This document shows, piece by piece, positions 16,862-26,981 of a stretch of 37,800 nt of DNA; the first letter of the stretch is position 1, and each line of letters starts with the position of its first letter. Below the pieces are notes generated by a model, which worked only from the letters and a program-made list of their open reading frames with translations, had not been told where the DNA came from and searched no databases. The position numbers and the translations under genes are program-made. Source of the DNA: Pseudomonadota bacterium (GTDB lineage Bacteria > Pseudomonadota > Gammaproteobacteria > Burkholderiales > Burkholderiaceae_F); NCBI GenBank assembly GCA_029778535.1, contig JAKOQB010000182.1, forward strand, positions 1 to 37,800, in the 5' to 3' direction.

Positions 16862-18244
16862 ATGAAGTTGACGTCCGCGGCGCGCAGCGCCGCTTTCTGT
16901 CTGCTGGCCGCGATTTCCACCGGCGCGCTGGCGCAGGCTGCGCCCGCGCCCGCACCGGCCGCGCCCGCGGCGGCCAAGCCGGCGCCGGCCGCTCCGGCGC
17001 GCGCGCAGTTGAAGCTGCTCGACCGCATCGTCGCCGTCGTCAACGACGAGGCGATCACCCTGAACGAGCTGCAGCTGCGCGTGCGCATCACCGAGCAGCA
17101 GTTGAAGCGCCAGAACATTCCGTCGCCGCCCGCCGACGTGCTGCGGCGGCAGGTGCTGGAGCGGATGATCATCGACCGCGCGCAGCTGCAGCTGGCGCGC
17201 GAGACCGGCGTGCGCGTCGACGACGCCACCGTGAACGCGGCGATCGCGCGCATTGCCGAGCAGAACAACACCACGCTGCCGATGTTCCGCGAGCGGCTCG
17301 AGCGCGAGGGCCTGTCGTTCGCGCGCTTCCGCGAGGATGTCCGCGACGACATCATCATGGCGCGGCTGCGCGACCGCGAGGTCGACAGCAGGATCCAGGT
17401 CTCTGAGGGCGAGATCGACAACTTCCTCGCCGCGCAGGCCGGCGTGGAGGCGGGTGCGGTCGAGTACGACATCGCGCAGATCCTGCTGCGCGTGCCGGAC
17501 AACGCGACCACCGAGCGCATCGAGGAAATGCGCAAGCGCGCGGAACAGCTGCTCGGCGAGCTGCGTGGCGGCGCCGACTTCGCGCGCGCGGCGGCGAGCT
17601 ACTCCAACGCGCCCGAGGCGCTGCAGGGCGGCGACCTCGGCTGGCGCACCGCCGAGCGGCTGCCGACGCTGTTCCTCGACGCGGTGAAGAATCTGAAGCC
17701 CGGCGAGATCGGGCCGATCGTGCGCAGCCCCGGCGGCTTTCACATCCTCAAGCTGATCGGCCGGCGCAATGCGGTCGAAGGCAAGCTCGCCACCGGGCCG
17801 GTCGAGCAGACGCACGTGCGGCACATCCTGCTGCGCGTGTCGGATCTGACGCCCGAAGCGGAGGTCAAGCGCCGGCTGAACGATCTGCGCGAACGCGTGC
17901 TCAAGGGCGGCCAGGATTTCGGCCAGCTCGCGCGGCTGCATTCGGTCGACGGCAGCGCCACGCGCGGCGGCGATCTCGGCTGGCTTTATCCCGGCGACAC
18001 CGTGCCCGAGTTCGAGCGCGCGATGAATCGGCTCAAGCCCGGCGAGATCAGCGAGCCGGTACAGACGCCGTTCGGCTGGCACCTGATCCAGGTGCTGGAG
18101 CGCCGCACCGAGGCGTCGCCGGTCGAGCGCAACCGCTTTACCGCGCGCCAGGCGCTGCGCGACCGCAAGTCCGACGAGGCGTACCAGGAATGGATCCGCC
18201 AGCTGCGCGACCGCACGTACGTCGAGTATCGGCTGGAAGATTAG
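16862..18244 (+). CDS. surA: Periplasmic chaperone and peptidyl-prolyl isomerase SurA
   Basis: The protein has 460 residues. A signal peptide ends near ALAQA (residue 25), followed by an Ala/Pro-rich linker. The N-terminal chaperone domain begins LLDRIVAVVNDEAITLNEL. Two parvulin domains follow, at about 200-300 (YDIAQILLRV to GGFHILKLIG) and 315-415 (THVRHILLRV to FGWHLIQVLERR), and a C-terminal helix closes the chaperone core. SurA escorts unfolded barrel proteins, including LptD encoded just upstream, to the BAM complex. It is three bases downstream of lptD and clearly co-transcribed with it. Confidence 0.96.
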   Translation: MKLTSAARSAAFCLLAAISTGALAQAAPAPAPAAPAAAKPAPAAPARAQLKLLDRIVAVVNDEAITLNELQLRVRITEQQLKRQNIPSPPADVLRRQVLERMIIDRAQLQLARETGVRVDDATVNAAIARIAEQNNTTLPMFRERLEREGLSFARFREDVRDDIIMARLRDREVDSRIQVSEGEIDNFLAAQAGVEAGAVEYDIAQILLRVPDNATTERIEEMRKRAEQLLGELRGGADFARAAASYSNAPEALQGGDLGWRTAERLPTLFLDAVKNLKPGEIGPIVRSPGGFHILKLIGRRNAVEGKLATGPVEQTHVRHILLRVSDLTPEAEVKRRLNDLRERVLKGGQDFGQLARLHSVDGSATRGGDLGWLYPGDTVPEFERAMNRLKPGEISEPVQTPFGWHLIQVLERRTEASPVERNRFTARQALRDRKSDEAYQEWIRQLRDRTYVEYRLED

Positions 18245-18285
18245 TGATCTCTCGTTCGTGATCCGCGATCTGTGATCCGTGAGCC
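18244..18285. repeat. Degenerate GTGATCC heptamer array overlapping the pdxA start
   Basis: Six consecutive seven-base units run from the surA stop into pdxA: GTGATCT, CTCGTTC, GTGATCC, GCGATCT, GTGATCC, GTGAGCC. Five of the six are recognisable variants of GTGATCC, the unit repeated at 13431-13458. The fifth unit (18272) supplies the GTG used as the pdxA start. Confidence 0.75.
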
Positions 18286-19213
18286 GTTGCTTGCAGTAAC
18301 AACGGGTGAGCCGGCCGGAATCGGGCCGGAGATCGCGCTGCGCGCGGCGCTCGCGGTCGAGGCCGGTTGCGTGCTGCTCGGCGACGCGGCGTTGCTGGAA
18401 GCCACTGCGCGTTCGCTGGGTGTGGCGTGGCCGCTGCCGGCAAGAGTGGCGATCGAGCACGTGCCGCTCGCGGTGCCCGCGGTGGCCGGCACGCTCGATG
18501 CGCGCAACGCGCGCTACGTGCTCGAGTTGCTCGACCGCGCGATCGATGCCTGCGCGCATGGCCGCGCGGCGGCGATGGTGACCGCGCCGGTGCAGAAGAG
18601 CGTGATCAACGATGCCGGGGTGCCGTTCACCGGCCACACCGAATACCTGGCGCAGAAGACGGCGACGCCGCATGTCGTGATGCTGCTGGTCGGCGGCACG
18701 CTCAGGGTCGCGCTCGCGACCACGCACCTGCCGCTCGCCGCCGTGCCGAAGGCGATCACGCGCGAATCGCTCGCCGCCACGCTCGACGTCATGCAGCGCG
18801 ACCTCGTCGCGCGCTTTCGCATCGCCGCGCCGCGCATCGGCGTGGCGGGACTGAATCCGCACGCGGGCGAGGGCGGCCACCTCGGGCGCGAGGAGATCGA
18901 CGTGATCGCGCCCGCGATCGCCGCGGCGCGCGCGCGCGGCATCGACGCCACCGGGCCGCTGCCGGCCGACACGCTGTTCGTGCCGCACCGGCTGGCGCGC
19001 TTCGACGCGGTGCTGTCGATGTTCCACGACCAGGGGCTGCCGGTGCTGAAGCACGCGAGCTTCGGCCACGGTGTCAACGTCACGCTCGGCCTGCCGTTCG
19101 TGCGCACGAGCGTGGACCACGGCACCGCGCTCGATCTCGCCGGCCGCGGCGGCGCCGATGCGGGCAGCATGATCGCGGCGCTCGAGCTGGCTGCGCAGCT
19201 CGTACGTCGCTGA
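18272..19213 (+). CDS. pdxA: 4-hydroxythreonine-4-phosphate dehydrogenase PdxA
   Basis: The protein has 313 residues. PdxA oxidises 4-phosphohydroxythreonine with NAD on the route to pyridoxal phosphate. Conserved segments are [16 protein letters not shown] at the N-terminus, the metal-ligand region [25 protein letters not shown], and [26 protein letters not shown]. The start is GTG 18272, inside a heptamer repeat. The only nearby in-frame alternative is TTG 18287, and no clear ribosome binding site is visible for either. It lies 27 bp after surA and one base before rsmA, in the conserved lptD-surA-pdxA-rsmA operon. Confidence 0.93.
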   Translation: MIREPLLAVTTGEPAGIGPEIALRAALAVEAGCVLLGDAALLEATARSLGVAWPLPARVAIEHVPLAVPAVAGTLDARNARYVLELLDRAIDACAHGRAAAMVTAPVQKSVINDAGVPFTGHTEYLAQKTATPHVVMLLVGGTLRVALATTHLPLAAVPKAITRESLAATLDVMQRDLVARFRIAAPRIGVAGLNPHAGEGGHLGREEIDVIAPAIAAARARGIDATGPLPADTLFVPHRLARFDAVLSMFHDQGLPVLKHASFGHGVNVTLGLPFVRTSVDHGTALDLAGRGGADAGSMIAALELAAQLVRR

Positions 19214-19214
19214 C

Positions 19215-20009
19215 ATGCTCGGCCACCGGGCGCGGCGCCGGTTCTCGCAGAACTTCCTGCACGACGCGCACTACATCGCGCGCATCGTCGACGCGATCGA
19301 TCCGCGCCCCGGCGACCGCATCGTCGAGATCGGCCCCGGGCTCGGCGCGCTGACGCAGCCGCTGATCGCGCGCGCGGGGCATCTGACGTGCATCGAGATC
19401 GACCGCGACCTGGCGGCGCGGCTGCGCGATCGCTTCTCCTGCGCGCAGTTGCGGCTGATCGAATCCGACGCGCTGCGGCTCGACTGGGACGCGCTGGCGT
19501 GCGAAGACGCGCGGCCGCTGCGCATCGTCGGCAATCTGCCGTACCACATCTCGACACCGATCCTGTTCGCGCTGCTGCCGCTGGCGTTGCGCGTGCGCGA
19601 CCAGCACTTCATGCTGCAGAAGGAAGTCGTCGATCGCATGGCCGCCGCGGCCGGCAGCAAGGACTACGGGCGTCTGTCCGTGATGCTGCAGTTCCGCTAC
19701 GCGGTGGCGCGGCTCATGAACGTGCCGGCCGGCGCGTTCACGCCGCCGCCCCAGGTGCAGTCGAGCATCGTGCGGCTGGTGCCGAAGCCGGCGGGCGACC
19801 TGCCGGCGGTGAACGCGGATGCTTTCGCTCGCGTCGTCACCGCCGCGTTCGGCCAGCGGCGCAAGACGCTGCGCAACGCGTTGTCCGAACTGATGGACGA
19901 GGCGGCGCTGCGCCGTGCCGGCATCGACCCCGGCGCGCGCGCCGAAACGCTCGACGTCGCGGCGTTCGCGGCGCTGGCGCGCGCAGTCACGCCGAGCGCG
20001 ACTGAATGA
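19215..20009 (+). CDS. rsmA: 16S rRNA dimethyladenosine transferase RsmA (KsgA)
   Basis: The protein has 264 residues. It dimethylates two adjacent adenosines near the 3' end of 16S rRNA late in small-subunit assembly. [10 protein letters not shown] at residues 8-17 is the family N-terminus. [14 protein letters not shown] is the SAM-binding motif I, and [11 protein letters not shown] holds the catalytic NLPY motif. A C-terminal helical domain follows. Loss of the orthologue in other bacteria gives kasugamycin resistance. It starts one base after pdxA. Its last 23 bases overlap the end of the convergent gloA gene. Confidence 0.95.
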   Translation: MLGHRARRRFSQNFLHDAHYIARIVDAIDPRPGDRIVEIGPGLGALTQPLIARAGHLTCIEIDRDLAARLRDRFSCAQLRLIESDALRLDWDALACEDARPLRIVGNLPYHISTPILFALLPLALRVRDQHFMLQKEVVDRMAAAAGSKDYGRLSVMLQFRYAVARLMNVPAGAFTPPPQVQSSIVRLVPKPAGDLPAVNADAFARVVTAAFGQRRKTLRNALSELMDEAALRRAGIDPGARAETLDVAAFAALARAVTPSATE

Positions 20010-20376
20010 GCTCGATCTTGTAGCCGTCCGGATCGGTGACGAACGCGATCACCGTCGTGCCGCCCTTGACCGGGCCCGGCTCGCGCGTGACGTTGCCGCC
20101 GCCGGCGCGGATCGCCTCGCACGCCTTGTACGCGTCGGGCACCGCGATCGCGATGTGGCCGAACGCGGTGCCGAGATCGTACTTGTCGACCCCGTAGTTG
20201 TACGTGAGTTCGAGCACCGCATGCCGGTCCTCGTCGCCGTAGCCGACGAACGCCAGCGTGTACTTCTGCTCGGGGCGATCGGTCGTGCGCAGCAGCTTCA
20301 TGCCCATCACGCGCGTGTAGAAGTCGATCGAGCGCTGCAGGTCGCCGACGCGCAGCATGGTGTGGAGGATTCGCAT
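19987..20376 (-). CDS. gloA: Lactoylglutathione lyase (glyoxalase I)
   Basis: The protein has 129 residues. It isomerises the methylglyoxal-glutathione adduct to lactoylglutathione, which detoxifies methylglyoxal. The four metal ligands are all present: His5, Glu56 (LELTYN), His74 (FGHIAI) and Glu122 (KIELIQ). The length and the lack of the insertion found in eukaryotic-type enzymes fit the Ni-dependent E. coli GloA type. The gene is convergent with rsmA and their 3' ends overlap by 23 bases. Tandem heptamers lie just upstream of its start. Confidence 0.94.
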   Translation of the reverse strand: MRILHTMLRVGDLQRSIDFYTRVMGMKLLRTTDRPEQKYTLAFVGYGDEDRHAVLELTYNYGVDKYDLGTAFGHIAIAVPDAYKACEAIRAGGGNVTREPGPVKGGTTVIAFVTDPDGYKIELIQSRSA

Positions 20377-20392
20377 GGGAGGATTTGGAAAT

Positions 20393-20420
20393 CAGGATTC
20401 AGGATTCAGGATTCAGGACT
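20393..20420. repeat. CAGGATT heptamer array
   Basis: Three perfect head-to-tail CAGGATT units (20393, 20400, 20407) and one degenerate unit CAGGACT (20414) lie 16 bases upstream of the gloA start. A single GGATT also occurs at 20380. The unit is again seven bases long, as in the other arrays of this window. Confidence 0.85.
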
Positions 20421-20440
20421 GCGCAGCGCGCGCGGGACCT

Positions 20441-20496
20441 CGAACATCGAACAACGAACAACGAACAACGAACAACGAACAACGAACAACGAGCAA
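20441..20496. repeat. CGAACAA heptamer array
   Basis: Eight consecutive seven-base units: CGAACAT, six perfect CGAACAA, then CGAGCAA. They fill the gap between gloA and the YgjP-like gene and are strikingly A-rich compared with the surrounding high-GC genes. The regularity (six identical copies) suggests recent slippage expansion. Confidence 0.92.
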
Positions 20497-20507
20497 TGAC
20501 TCACCAC

Positions 20508-21334
<827 letters not shown>

Positions 21335-21338
<4 letters not shown>

Positions 21339-22120
21339 GAGTTCACGCTGCGTGCGGTCGCGGGCCCGCGCTCGGGGACATACGGCCCGCGATAGCGATG
21401 CGGTGCCAGGCGCCGCATCTCGGTTTCGATCCACGATTCTACGAGCGCCGCCACTTCGTCCACGCTCTTCCCCTCGGGCGAGATCGGCTTGCCGATCACG
21501 ACGGTGATCTCGCCGGGCATCTTGATGAACGCCTTGCGCGGCCAGCATTCGCCGCTGTTGACCGCGATCGGCACCACCGGCGTCTTCGTGCGCACCGCCA
21601 GCCGCACGCCGCCGGTCTTGAAGCGCTTCGTCGAGCCCGGCGCCGTGCGCGTGCCTTCGGGAAAGATCACGATCCACCAGCCTGCGCGCAGGTGCTGATC
21701 GCCTTGTGTCACGACCTGCTCGAACGCATCCTGCCCGCGGCTGCGATCGATGTTGATCATGTGCAGCGACGCCAGCGCCCAGCCGAAGAACGGCACCAGG
21801 TGCAGCTCGCGCTTGTAGACGAAGGTCAGCTTGCGCGGCAGGAACGACGGTAGCCACAGCGTCTCCCACGCCGACTGGTGCTTGGGCAGGACGATCGCGG
21901 GGCCGTCGGGCAGGTTGTCCCAGCCTTCGACGCGCCAGCGGATTCCGCACACGGCGCGCGCGGCCCTGATCGCGAATCTGGTCCAGCGCGTGGCGAGCCA
22001 GTAGCGCGCCGCGACCGGCGTGACGATCGCGGCCAGCACGACGAACGACCACGGCGCGACCGTGGCGATCAGCAGCAGCAGGTAAAGCGCCGACCGCAGC
22101 CAGACGCCGAGCGCGCGCAT
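21335..22120 (-). CDS. plsC: 1-acyl-sn-glycerol-3-phosphate acyltransferase PlsC
   Basis: The protein has 261 residues. It acylates lysophosphatidic acid to phosphatidic acid at the inner membrane. An N-terminal membrane segment (residues 9-38) precedes the acyltransferase domain. Block I is HQSAWE at 81-86, an H(X)4E variant of the usual H(X)4D. I recall this substitution in betaproteobacterial homologues. Block III is FPEGTR at 153-158 and block IV is VVPIAVNSG. It lies 8 bp after glyS and overlaps the YgjP-like gene by 4 bases. Confidence 0.92.
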
Positions 22121-22127
22121 CAGCCCA

Positions 22128-24263
22128 TCAACCTGCCGCGAGCAGCGACAGGTCGGCGACGCGGTTCATCTGCGCGCGCAGCGTGGCGAGCAGCGCGAGC
22201 CGGTTGCCGCGCAGCTTCGGATCCTCGACGTTGACCATCACGTCGTCGAAGAAGCGGTCGACCGGCTGCTTCAGCGGCGCCAGCGCCGTCAGCGCCCCAG
22301 CATAGTCGCCGGCCGCGTAGTTCGCATCCGACCGCCAGGCCGCGTGCCGGAACGCGTCGGCCAGCGACTTCTCCGCCGGCTCGAACAGCAGCGCGGGATC
22401 GAACTCGACTGCCGGCTGCCGATCGCCGACCGCCGACTTCTTCAAGATGTTGCCGATCCGCTTGTTGGCCGCGGCCAGGCTTTCCGCCTCGGGCAGTTGC
22501 ATGAACGCGCGCACCGCCGCCAGCCGCGCGACGATGTCGTCAAGCCGATTCGGCGCCAGCGACACGACGGCCTCGACCTCGTTGGCGGTGTAGCCGTCCT
22601 CGCGCAGCAGGCCGCGCAGGCGCTCGTACAGGAACTCAGTCAGTTCTTCGGTTGCTTCGCGCCACGCCCCGGCCGCGGCGAACTCGCGCGACGACACCGC
22701 GATCAAGTGGTCGAGACCGACCGCGAGCTTCGTCTCGATCAGCATGCGCAGGATGCCGAGCGCGTGCCGGCGCAGCGCGAACGGATCGCGGTCGCCGGTC
22801 GGCTTCTCGCCGATGCCGAACAGGCCCACCAGCGTTTCGAGCTTGTCCGCCAGCGCCACGCAGGTGCCGATCATCGACGCCGGCAGCGCATCGCCGGCAA
22901 AGCGCGGGCGGTAGTGCTCCTCGATCGCGTCGGCGACGTCCTTCGCTTCGCCGTCGTGCTGCGCGTAGTAGCGCCCCATGATCCCCTGCAGCTCGGGAAA
23001 CTCGCCGACCATCAGCGTGCGCAGGTCGGCCTTGGCGAGGCGCGCCGCGCGCTCGACGTGTGTCTCGTCGACGCCGAGCGCCTTGGCGATCGCCACCGCG
23101 ATGCCGGTGACGCGCTCGACGCGCTCGAGCTGCGAGCCGAGCTTGTTGTGGTAGACGACGTTCGCCAGCCCCGGGATGCGCGCTTCCAGCGTCTGCTTGC
23201 GGTCCTGGTCGAAGAAGAACTTCGCGTCCGCCAGCCGCGCGCGCACCACGCGCGCGTTGCCGGCGATGATCGCCGAGGGATCCTTTGCGTCGAGGTTCGA
23301 CACCAGCAGGAATCGGTTCAGCAGCGTGCCGCTCGCATCGCGCAGCGCGAAATAGCGCTGGTTCTGCTGCATCGTCAGGATCAGGCACTCCGGCGGCACC
23401 GCGAGGAACTCGTCCTGGAAGCCCGATTCGTAGACCACCGGCCACTCGACCAGCGCGGTGACCTCGTCGAGCAGGTCGTCGGGCATCAGCGGTTCCGCGC
23501 TCAGATGCTCCGCCGCCTTGCGCAGCAGCGCGACGATGCGTTCACGCCGCGCGGCGAACGACGCGATCACCCTGCCTTCGCGTTCAAGTTGCTCGGCGTA
23601 CGTGTCGGCCGCGTGCACCGCGATCTCGCCCTGCGAAAGAAAGCGGTGGCCGAAGGTCTTGGTGCCGCCGGTCAGTCCCAGCGCCTGCACCGGCAGCGGC
23701 GTGTGGCCGTGCAGCGCGACCAGCCGGTGCGCGGGGCGCACGAACCGCACCGTCGTGACGCCGTCGTCGAGCTGGTAGCTCATCACCTTCGGAATCGGCA
23801 GCTTCTCGAGCGATTCGTCGAGCGCCTCCTGCAGTCCCCGCACGAGCGGTTGCCCGGCGGCCACGCTCTGGAGGAAGACCGACTCCGCCTTGCCGTCGCT
23901 TTCGACCGTCAGGGCGTCCGGTCCTTCGCGGGTGCCGACGGCAACCGTGGCAAGATGGCCGCGGCCGAGGCCTTCGAGCTTCTTGAGAAATGCCGCAGTC
24001 CAGTTCTTCGCCTTGTCCTGCGCGACCGCGAGCGGCATCAGTTTCTGCTTGAACGGCTGATCGGGCGAGCGCGGCAGCACGTGCGTGATGTGCACGGCGA
24101 GCCGGCGCGGCGCGCCGAACGCGGCCGTCGCGCTGTCGGTCGACAGCAGATGCCGCGCGCGCAGCCCGGCCTCGATTCCCGCGGCGAACGCCTCCGACAG
24201 CGACTTCAGCGCCTTCGGCGGCAGCTCCTCGGTGTGCAGCTCGATCAGCAGCGACGCCTTCAT
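22128..24263 (-). CDS. glyS: Glycyl-tRNA synthetase beta subunit
   Basis: The protein has 711 residues from ATG 24263, with the family N-terminus LIELHTEELPPKALKSL. An adjacent GTG one codon upstream (24266) is an alternative. The beta subunit of the bacterial alpha2beta2 enzyme recognises tRNA-Gly. The C-terminal part contains the anticodon-binding DALR-type helices (IGNILKKSA, FFDDVMVNVEDPKLRGNRLALL). VLIAVSS and HD-like segments lie in the middle. The start overlaps the glyQ stop as TGATG, so alpha and beta subunits are made in coupled fashion. Confidence 0.96.
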   Translation of the reverse strand: MKASLLIELHTEELPPKALKSLSEAFAAGIEAGLRARHLLSTDSATAAFGAPRRLAVHITHVLPRSPDQPFKQKLMPLAVAQDKAKNWTAAFLKKLEGLGRGHLATVAVGTREGPDALTVESDGKAESVFLQSVAAGQPLVRGLQEALDESLEKLPIPKVMSYQLDDGVTTVRFVRPAHRLVALHGHTPLPVQALGLTGGTKTFGHRFLSQGEIAVHAADTYAEQLEREGRVIASFAARRERIVALLRKAAEHLSAEPLMPDDLLDEVTALVEWPVVYESGFQDEFLAVPPECLILTMQQNQRYFALRDASGTLLNRFLLVSNLDAKDPSAIIAGNARVVRARLADAKFFFDQDRKQTLEARIPGLANVVYHNKLGSQLERVERVTGIAVAIAKALGVDETHVERAARLAKADLRTLMVGEFPELQGIMGRYYAQHDGEAKDVADAIEEHYRPRFAGDALPASMIGTCVALADKLETLVGLFGIGEKPTGDRDPFALRRHALGILRMLIETKLAVGLDHLIAVSSREFAAAGAWREATEELTEFLYERLRGLLREDGYTANEVEAVVSLAPNRLDDIVARLAAVRAFMQLPEAESLAAANKRIGNILKKSAVGDRQPAVEFDPALLFEPAEKSLADAFRHAAWRSDANYAAGDYAGALTALAPLKQPVDRFFDDVMVNVEDPKLRGNRLALLATLRAQMNRVADLSLLAAG

Positions 24264-25180
24264 CACGCCGCCTCCCGCCGCGCGGCTTCGCCCAGCATCG
24301 GGAAGCCGAGCCGCTCGCGGGCGTCGTAGTAACTCTGCGCGATTGCCCGCGACAGGTTGCGGATGCGCGCGATGTACGCGGCGCGCTCGGTCACGCTGAT
24401 CGCGCCGCGCGCGTCGAGCAGGTTGAACGTGTGGCCGGCCTTCAGCACCATCTCGTACGCGGGCAGCGCGAGCTGCGCGTCCATCAGCCGCCTGGCCTCG
24501 GCCTCGAAGAGGTTGAACTGGCCGAGCAGCACCCGCGGATCACTCGCTTCGAAGTTGTACCGGCTCTGCTCGACCTCATTCTGGTGGAACACGTCGCCGT
24601 AGCGCAGCACCTTCTCCACGCCGCGGTCGTGCCACTTCGTGTAGACGAGGTCGAACACGTTGTCGACGTTCTGCAGGTACATCGTCAGCCGTTCGAGGCC
24701 ATAGGTGATTTCGCCGGTGATCGGCCTGCATTCGAGACCGCCGACCTGCTGGAAGTAGGTGAACTGCGTGATCTCCATGCCGTTCATCCAGACTTCCCAA
24801 CCCAGCCCCCACGCGCCGAGCGTGGGGTTCTCCCAGTTGTCCTCGACGAAGCGGATGTCGTTCGTGAGCAGGTCGATGCCGAGCGCGCGCAGCGAGCCGA
24901 GGTAGACGTCGAGGATGTCGAGCGGCGACGGTTTCAGCACGACCTGGTACTGGTGGTGCTGGTGCAGCCGGTTCGGGTTCTCGCCGTACCTGGCGTCCTT
25001 GGGCCGGCGCGACGGCTGCACGTACGCGGCGCGCCAGGGCTCCGGCCCGATCGCGCGCAGAAAAGTCGCGGTGTGCGAAGTCCCCGCGCCGACCTCGAGG
25101 TCGATCGGCTGCAGCAGCGCGCAGCCTTGTTCGTTCCAGTACGACTGCAGGCGCAGGATGGCTTGCTGAAAGGTGAGCAT
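24263..25180 (-). CDS. glyQ: Glycyl-tRNA synthetase alpha subunit
   Basis: The protein has 305 residues from ATG 25180 ([20 protein letters not shown]). It is the class II catalytic subunit that activates glycine. Typical segments are [65 protein letters not shown] and [21 protein letters not shown]. The open frame continues far upstream as a shadow of lnt, but the family start and length fix it here. It is 32 bp downstream of lnt. Confidence 0.97.
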   Translation of the reverse strand: MLTFQQAILRLQSYWNEQGCALLQPIDLEVGAGTSHTATFLRAIGPEPWRAAYVQPSRRPKDARYGENPNRLHQHHQYQVVLKPSPLDILDVYLGSLRALGIDLLTNDIRFVEDNWENPTLGAWGLGWEVWMNGMEITQFTYFQQVGGLECRPITGEITYGLERLTMYLQNVDNVFDLVYTKWHDRGVEKVLRYGDVFHQNEVEQSRYNFEASDPRVLLGQFNLFEAEARRLMDAQLALPAYEMVLKAGHTFNLLDARGAISVTERAAYIARIRNLSRAIAQSYYDARERLGFPMLGEAARREAA

Positions 25181-25212
25181 GCGGTGGCGCGGAATCGAGC
25201 GTCGGCGCGATT

Positions 25213-26739
25213 CTACGGGCGCTGCATCGATCGCCGCGACCGCCACGCGCCGATGACCAGCAGCGCGCCGATCAGGCCGAGCGCGGCTTTGTTGCCGTAG
25301 CGGATGAACGGCGTCGTGCCTTCGTAGCCCCGCACCTCGCCGTCGAGCACGCCCGCGGTCAGGAACGGCAGTTGCGCGGTAACGCGGCCGCGCGCGTCGA
25401 TGATCGCCGTGGCGCCGGTGTTGGTCGCGCGCAGCATCGGGCGGCCGGTCTCGAGCGTGCGCATGCGCGAGATCTGCAGGTGCTGCGGCAGCGCGATCGA
25501 ATCGTCGAACCACGCCAGGTTGGAGAGGTTCAGCAGCAGCGTCGGCGCGCGCTCCGGCACCTGCCACGCGGTGATGATCTCGGCGCCGAACAGGTCCTCG
25601 TAGCAGATGTTGACCGCGATCCTCTGGCCGGCCAGTTCCATCGGGCCCTGGTACGGCGCTCCGCGCTGCTGGTCGCCGATCGGGATTCGCATCAGGTCGA
25701 CGAACCAGTGGAAGCCCCGGGGGATGAACTCGCCGAAGGGCACCAGGTGCCGCTTGCTGTAGCGCTGCAGCGGCGGACTGCCGTCGGGCGTGAGGCCGAC
25801 CGCGCTGTTGTAGTACGCGCCGCGCGGCTGCTCGATGAACACGCCGAACACCAGCGCCGCATCGCGCTCGCGCGCGTAGTCGCGCAGCGACTGCACGATC
25901 TCGTCCGGCAGGTAGTTCAACGGCAGCGGAAAGATCGATTCCGGCAGCACGACGAGGTCGGCCTTTCCCGGTCGGTGCAGCAGCGGCCAGAAAGTATCGA
26001 GCGCGCGCTGCAGCCCGCCGTTGGCGAACTTCTCGTTCTGCGGCACGTTGCCCTGCACCAGCCGCACCTTGATCGGCGCGCCGGCCGCGTGCGTCCATTC
26101 GATGCCGCGCAGCGCCTGGCCGATGGCGAGCAGCAGCGCCAGCGCCGCCCCGGCCAGCGCGCTGCGCTTCGCGGTCGGCTGCGACGCGATCAGCGCGAGC
26201 AGGCCGGCGGCAAGCGCGGCGACCAGCGTGATGCCATATACGCCCAGCACCGGCGCGTAGCCCGCCAGCGGCCCGTCGCCGTGCGCGTAACCGCCGGCCA
26301 GCCACGGAAACCCGGTCAGCAGCACGCCGCGCAGCCATTCCGACAGCGCCCACGCCGCCGGCAGGCCGGGCAGCAGCCGCGCATCGCGTCCGGCCACGAA
26401 GCGGCGCGCGAGGCCGAGCGCGAGCGCCGGATACAGCGCGAGGAAGGCGGCGAACGCCGCGGTCGCGAGGGCGGCGAGCGGCGCGGGCATCGGCCCGTAT
26501 TCGTGCATGCTGATGTAGACCCACGACACGCCGACTCCGAACCAGCCGAGTCCGAAGCACCATCCAAGCAGCGCGGCGCGGCGCGCGTCGGCGGCGGATT
26601 CGGCGAGCAGGAACAGTCCCGCGAGCGCGGCGACTTCGAGCCATGGCAGGTTCCACGGCGCGAACGACAGGGCGTGCGCGCTGCCCAGCGCGAGCGCGGC
26701 GCCGATCGACAACGCGATGCGAAAAGCGGGGGAGGGCAA
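25213..26739 (-). CDS. lnt: Apolipoprotein N-acyltransferase Lnt
   Basis: The protein has 508 residues. Six to seven N-terminal membrane helices precede a periplasmic nitrilase-like domain and a last C-terminal helix. The catalytic triad is Glu267 (VLPESIF), Lys329 ([11 protein letters not shown]) and Cys379 (NICYEDLFG). Lnt adds the third acyl chain to lipoproteins before Lol sorting. It sits in the conserved corC-lnt-glyQS arrangement, with a short membrane protein gene between corC and lnt. Confidence 0.96.
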   Translation of the reverse strand: MPSPAFRIALSIGAALALGSAHALSFAPWNLPWLEVAALAGLFLLAESAADARRAALLGWCFGLGWFGVGVSWVYISMHEYGPMPAPLAALATAAFAAFLALYPALALGLARRFVAGRDARLLPGLPAAWALSEWLRGVLLTGFPWLAGGYAHGDGPLAGYAPVLGVYGITLVAALAAGLLALIASQPTAKRSALAGAALALLLAIGQALRGIEWTHAAGAPIKVRLVQGNVPQNEKFANGGLQRALDTFWPLLHRPGKADLVVLPESIFPLPLNYLPDEIVQSLRDYARERDAALVFGVFIEQPRGAYYNSAVGLTPDGSPPLQRYSKRHLVPFGEFIPRGFHWFVDLMRIPIGDQQRGAPYQGPMELAGQRIAVNICYEDLFGAEIITAWQVPERAPTLLLNLSNLAWFDDSIALPQHLQISRMRTLETGRPMLRATNTGATAIIDARGRVTAQLPFLTAGVLDGEVRGYEGTTPFIRYGNKAALGLIGALLVIGAWRSRRSMQRP

Positions 26740-26769
26740 GGGGCGCCGACGCCGAGATCGGCGCGCAGT

Positions 26770-26973
26770 CTAGCGGCGTTGGGTCGGGCTGCCGCGCAGG
26801 CCGATCGCGTGCGCGGCGCGATGCGTGCGCGGCCGCTGCACGACGCGAATCCAGCACCATGCTTCGAGCACGGCGGCAAGGAATACGAACGCCAGCCCGC
26901 CGCCGCCGTAACCGGCGCCGTAGCAGGCGAGCGCGGCGAACAGGATCAGCAGCGTCACGGCATGCAGCTTCAT
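26770..26973 (-). CDS. Small membrane protein of unknown function
   Basis: The predicted protein has 67 residues with two hydrophobic segments (about residues 4-22 and 26-44) separated by a Gly-rich turn (GYGGGG), and a basic, Arg-rich tail. The start codon lies 8 bp after the corC stop and the stop is 30 bp before lnt, filling the gap neatly. This argues that it is a real gene of the operon. I do not recognise a family. It could be a lipoprotein-pathway accessory or simply a conserved small membrane protein. Confidence 0.6.
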   Translation of the reverse strand: MKLHAVTLLILFAALACYGAGYGGGGLAFVFLAAVLEAWCWIRVVQRPRTHRAAHAIGLRGSPTQRR

Positions 26974-26981
26974 CGCGGCTC

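Noticed and set aside
16055..19216. A 1053-codon minus-strand frame opposite lptD-surA-pdxA
   Set aside because: It is antisense to three confidently identified genes and has low-complexity Arg/His/Asp composition typical of GC-rich shadows.
20441..20496. CGAACAA repeats considered as a CRISPR-like or iteron array
   Set aside because: The units are seven bases with no spacers, no cas genes are nearby, and there is no replication gene or DnaA box cluster. They are simple tandem repeats.
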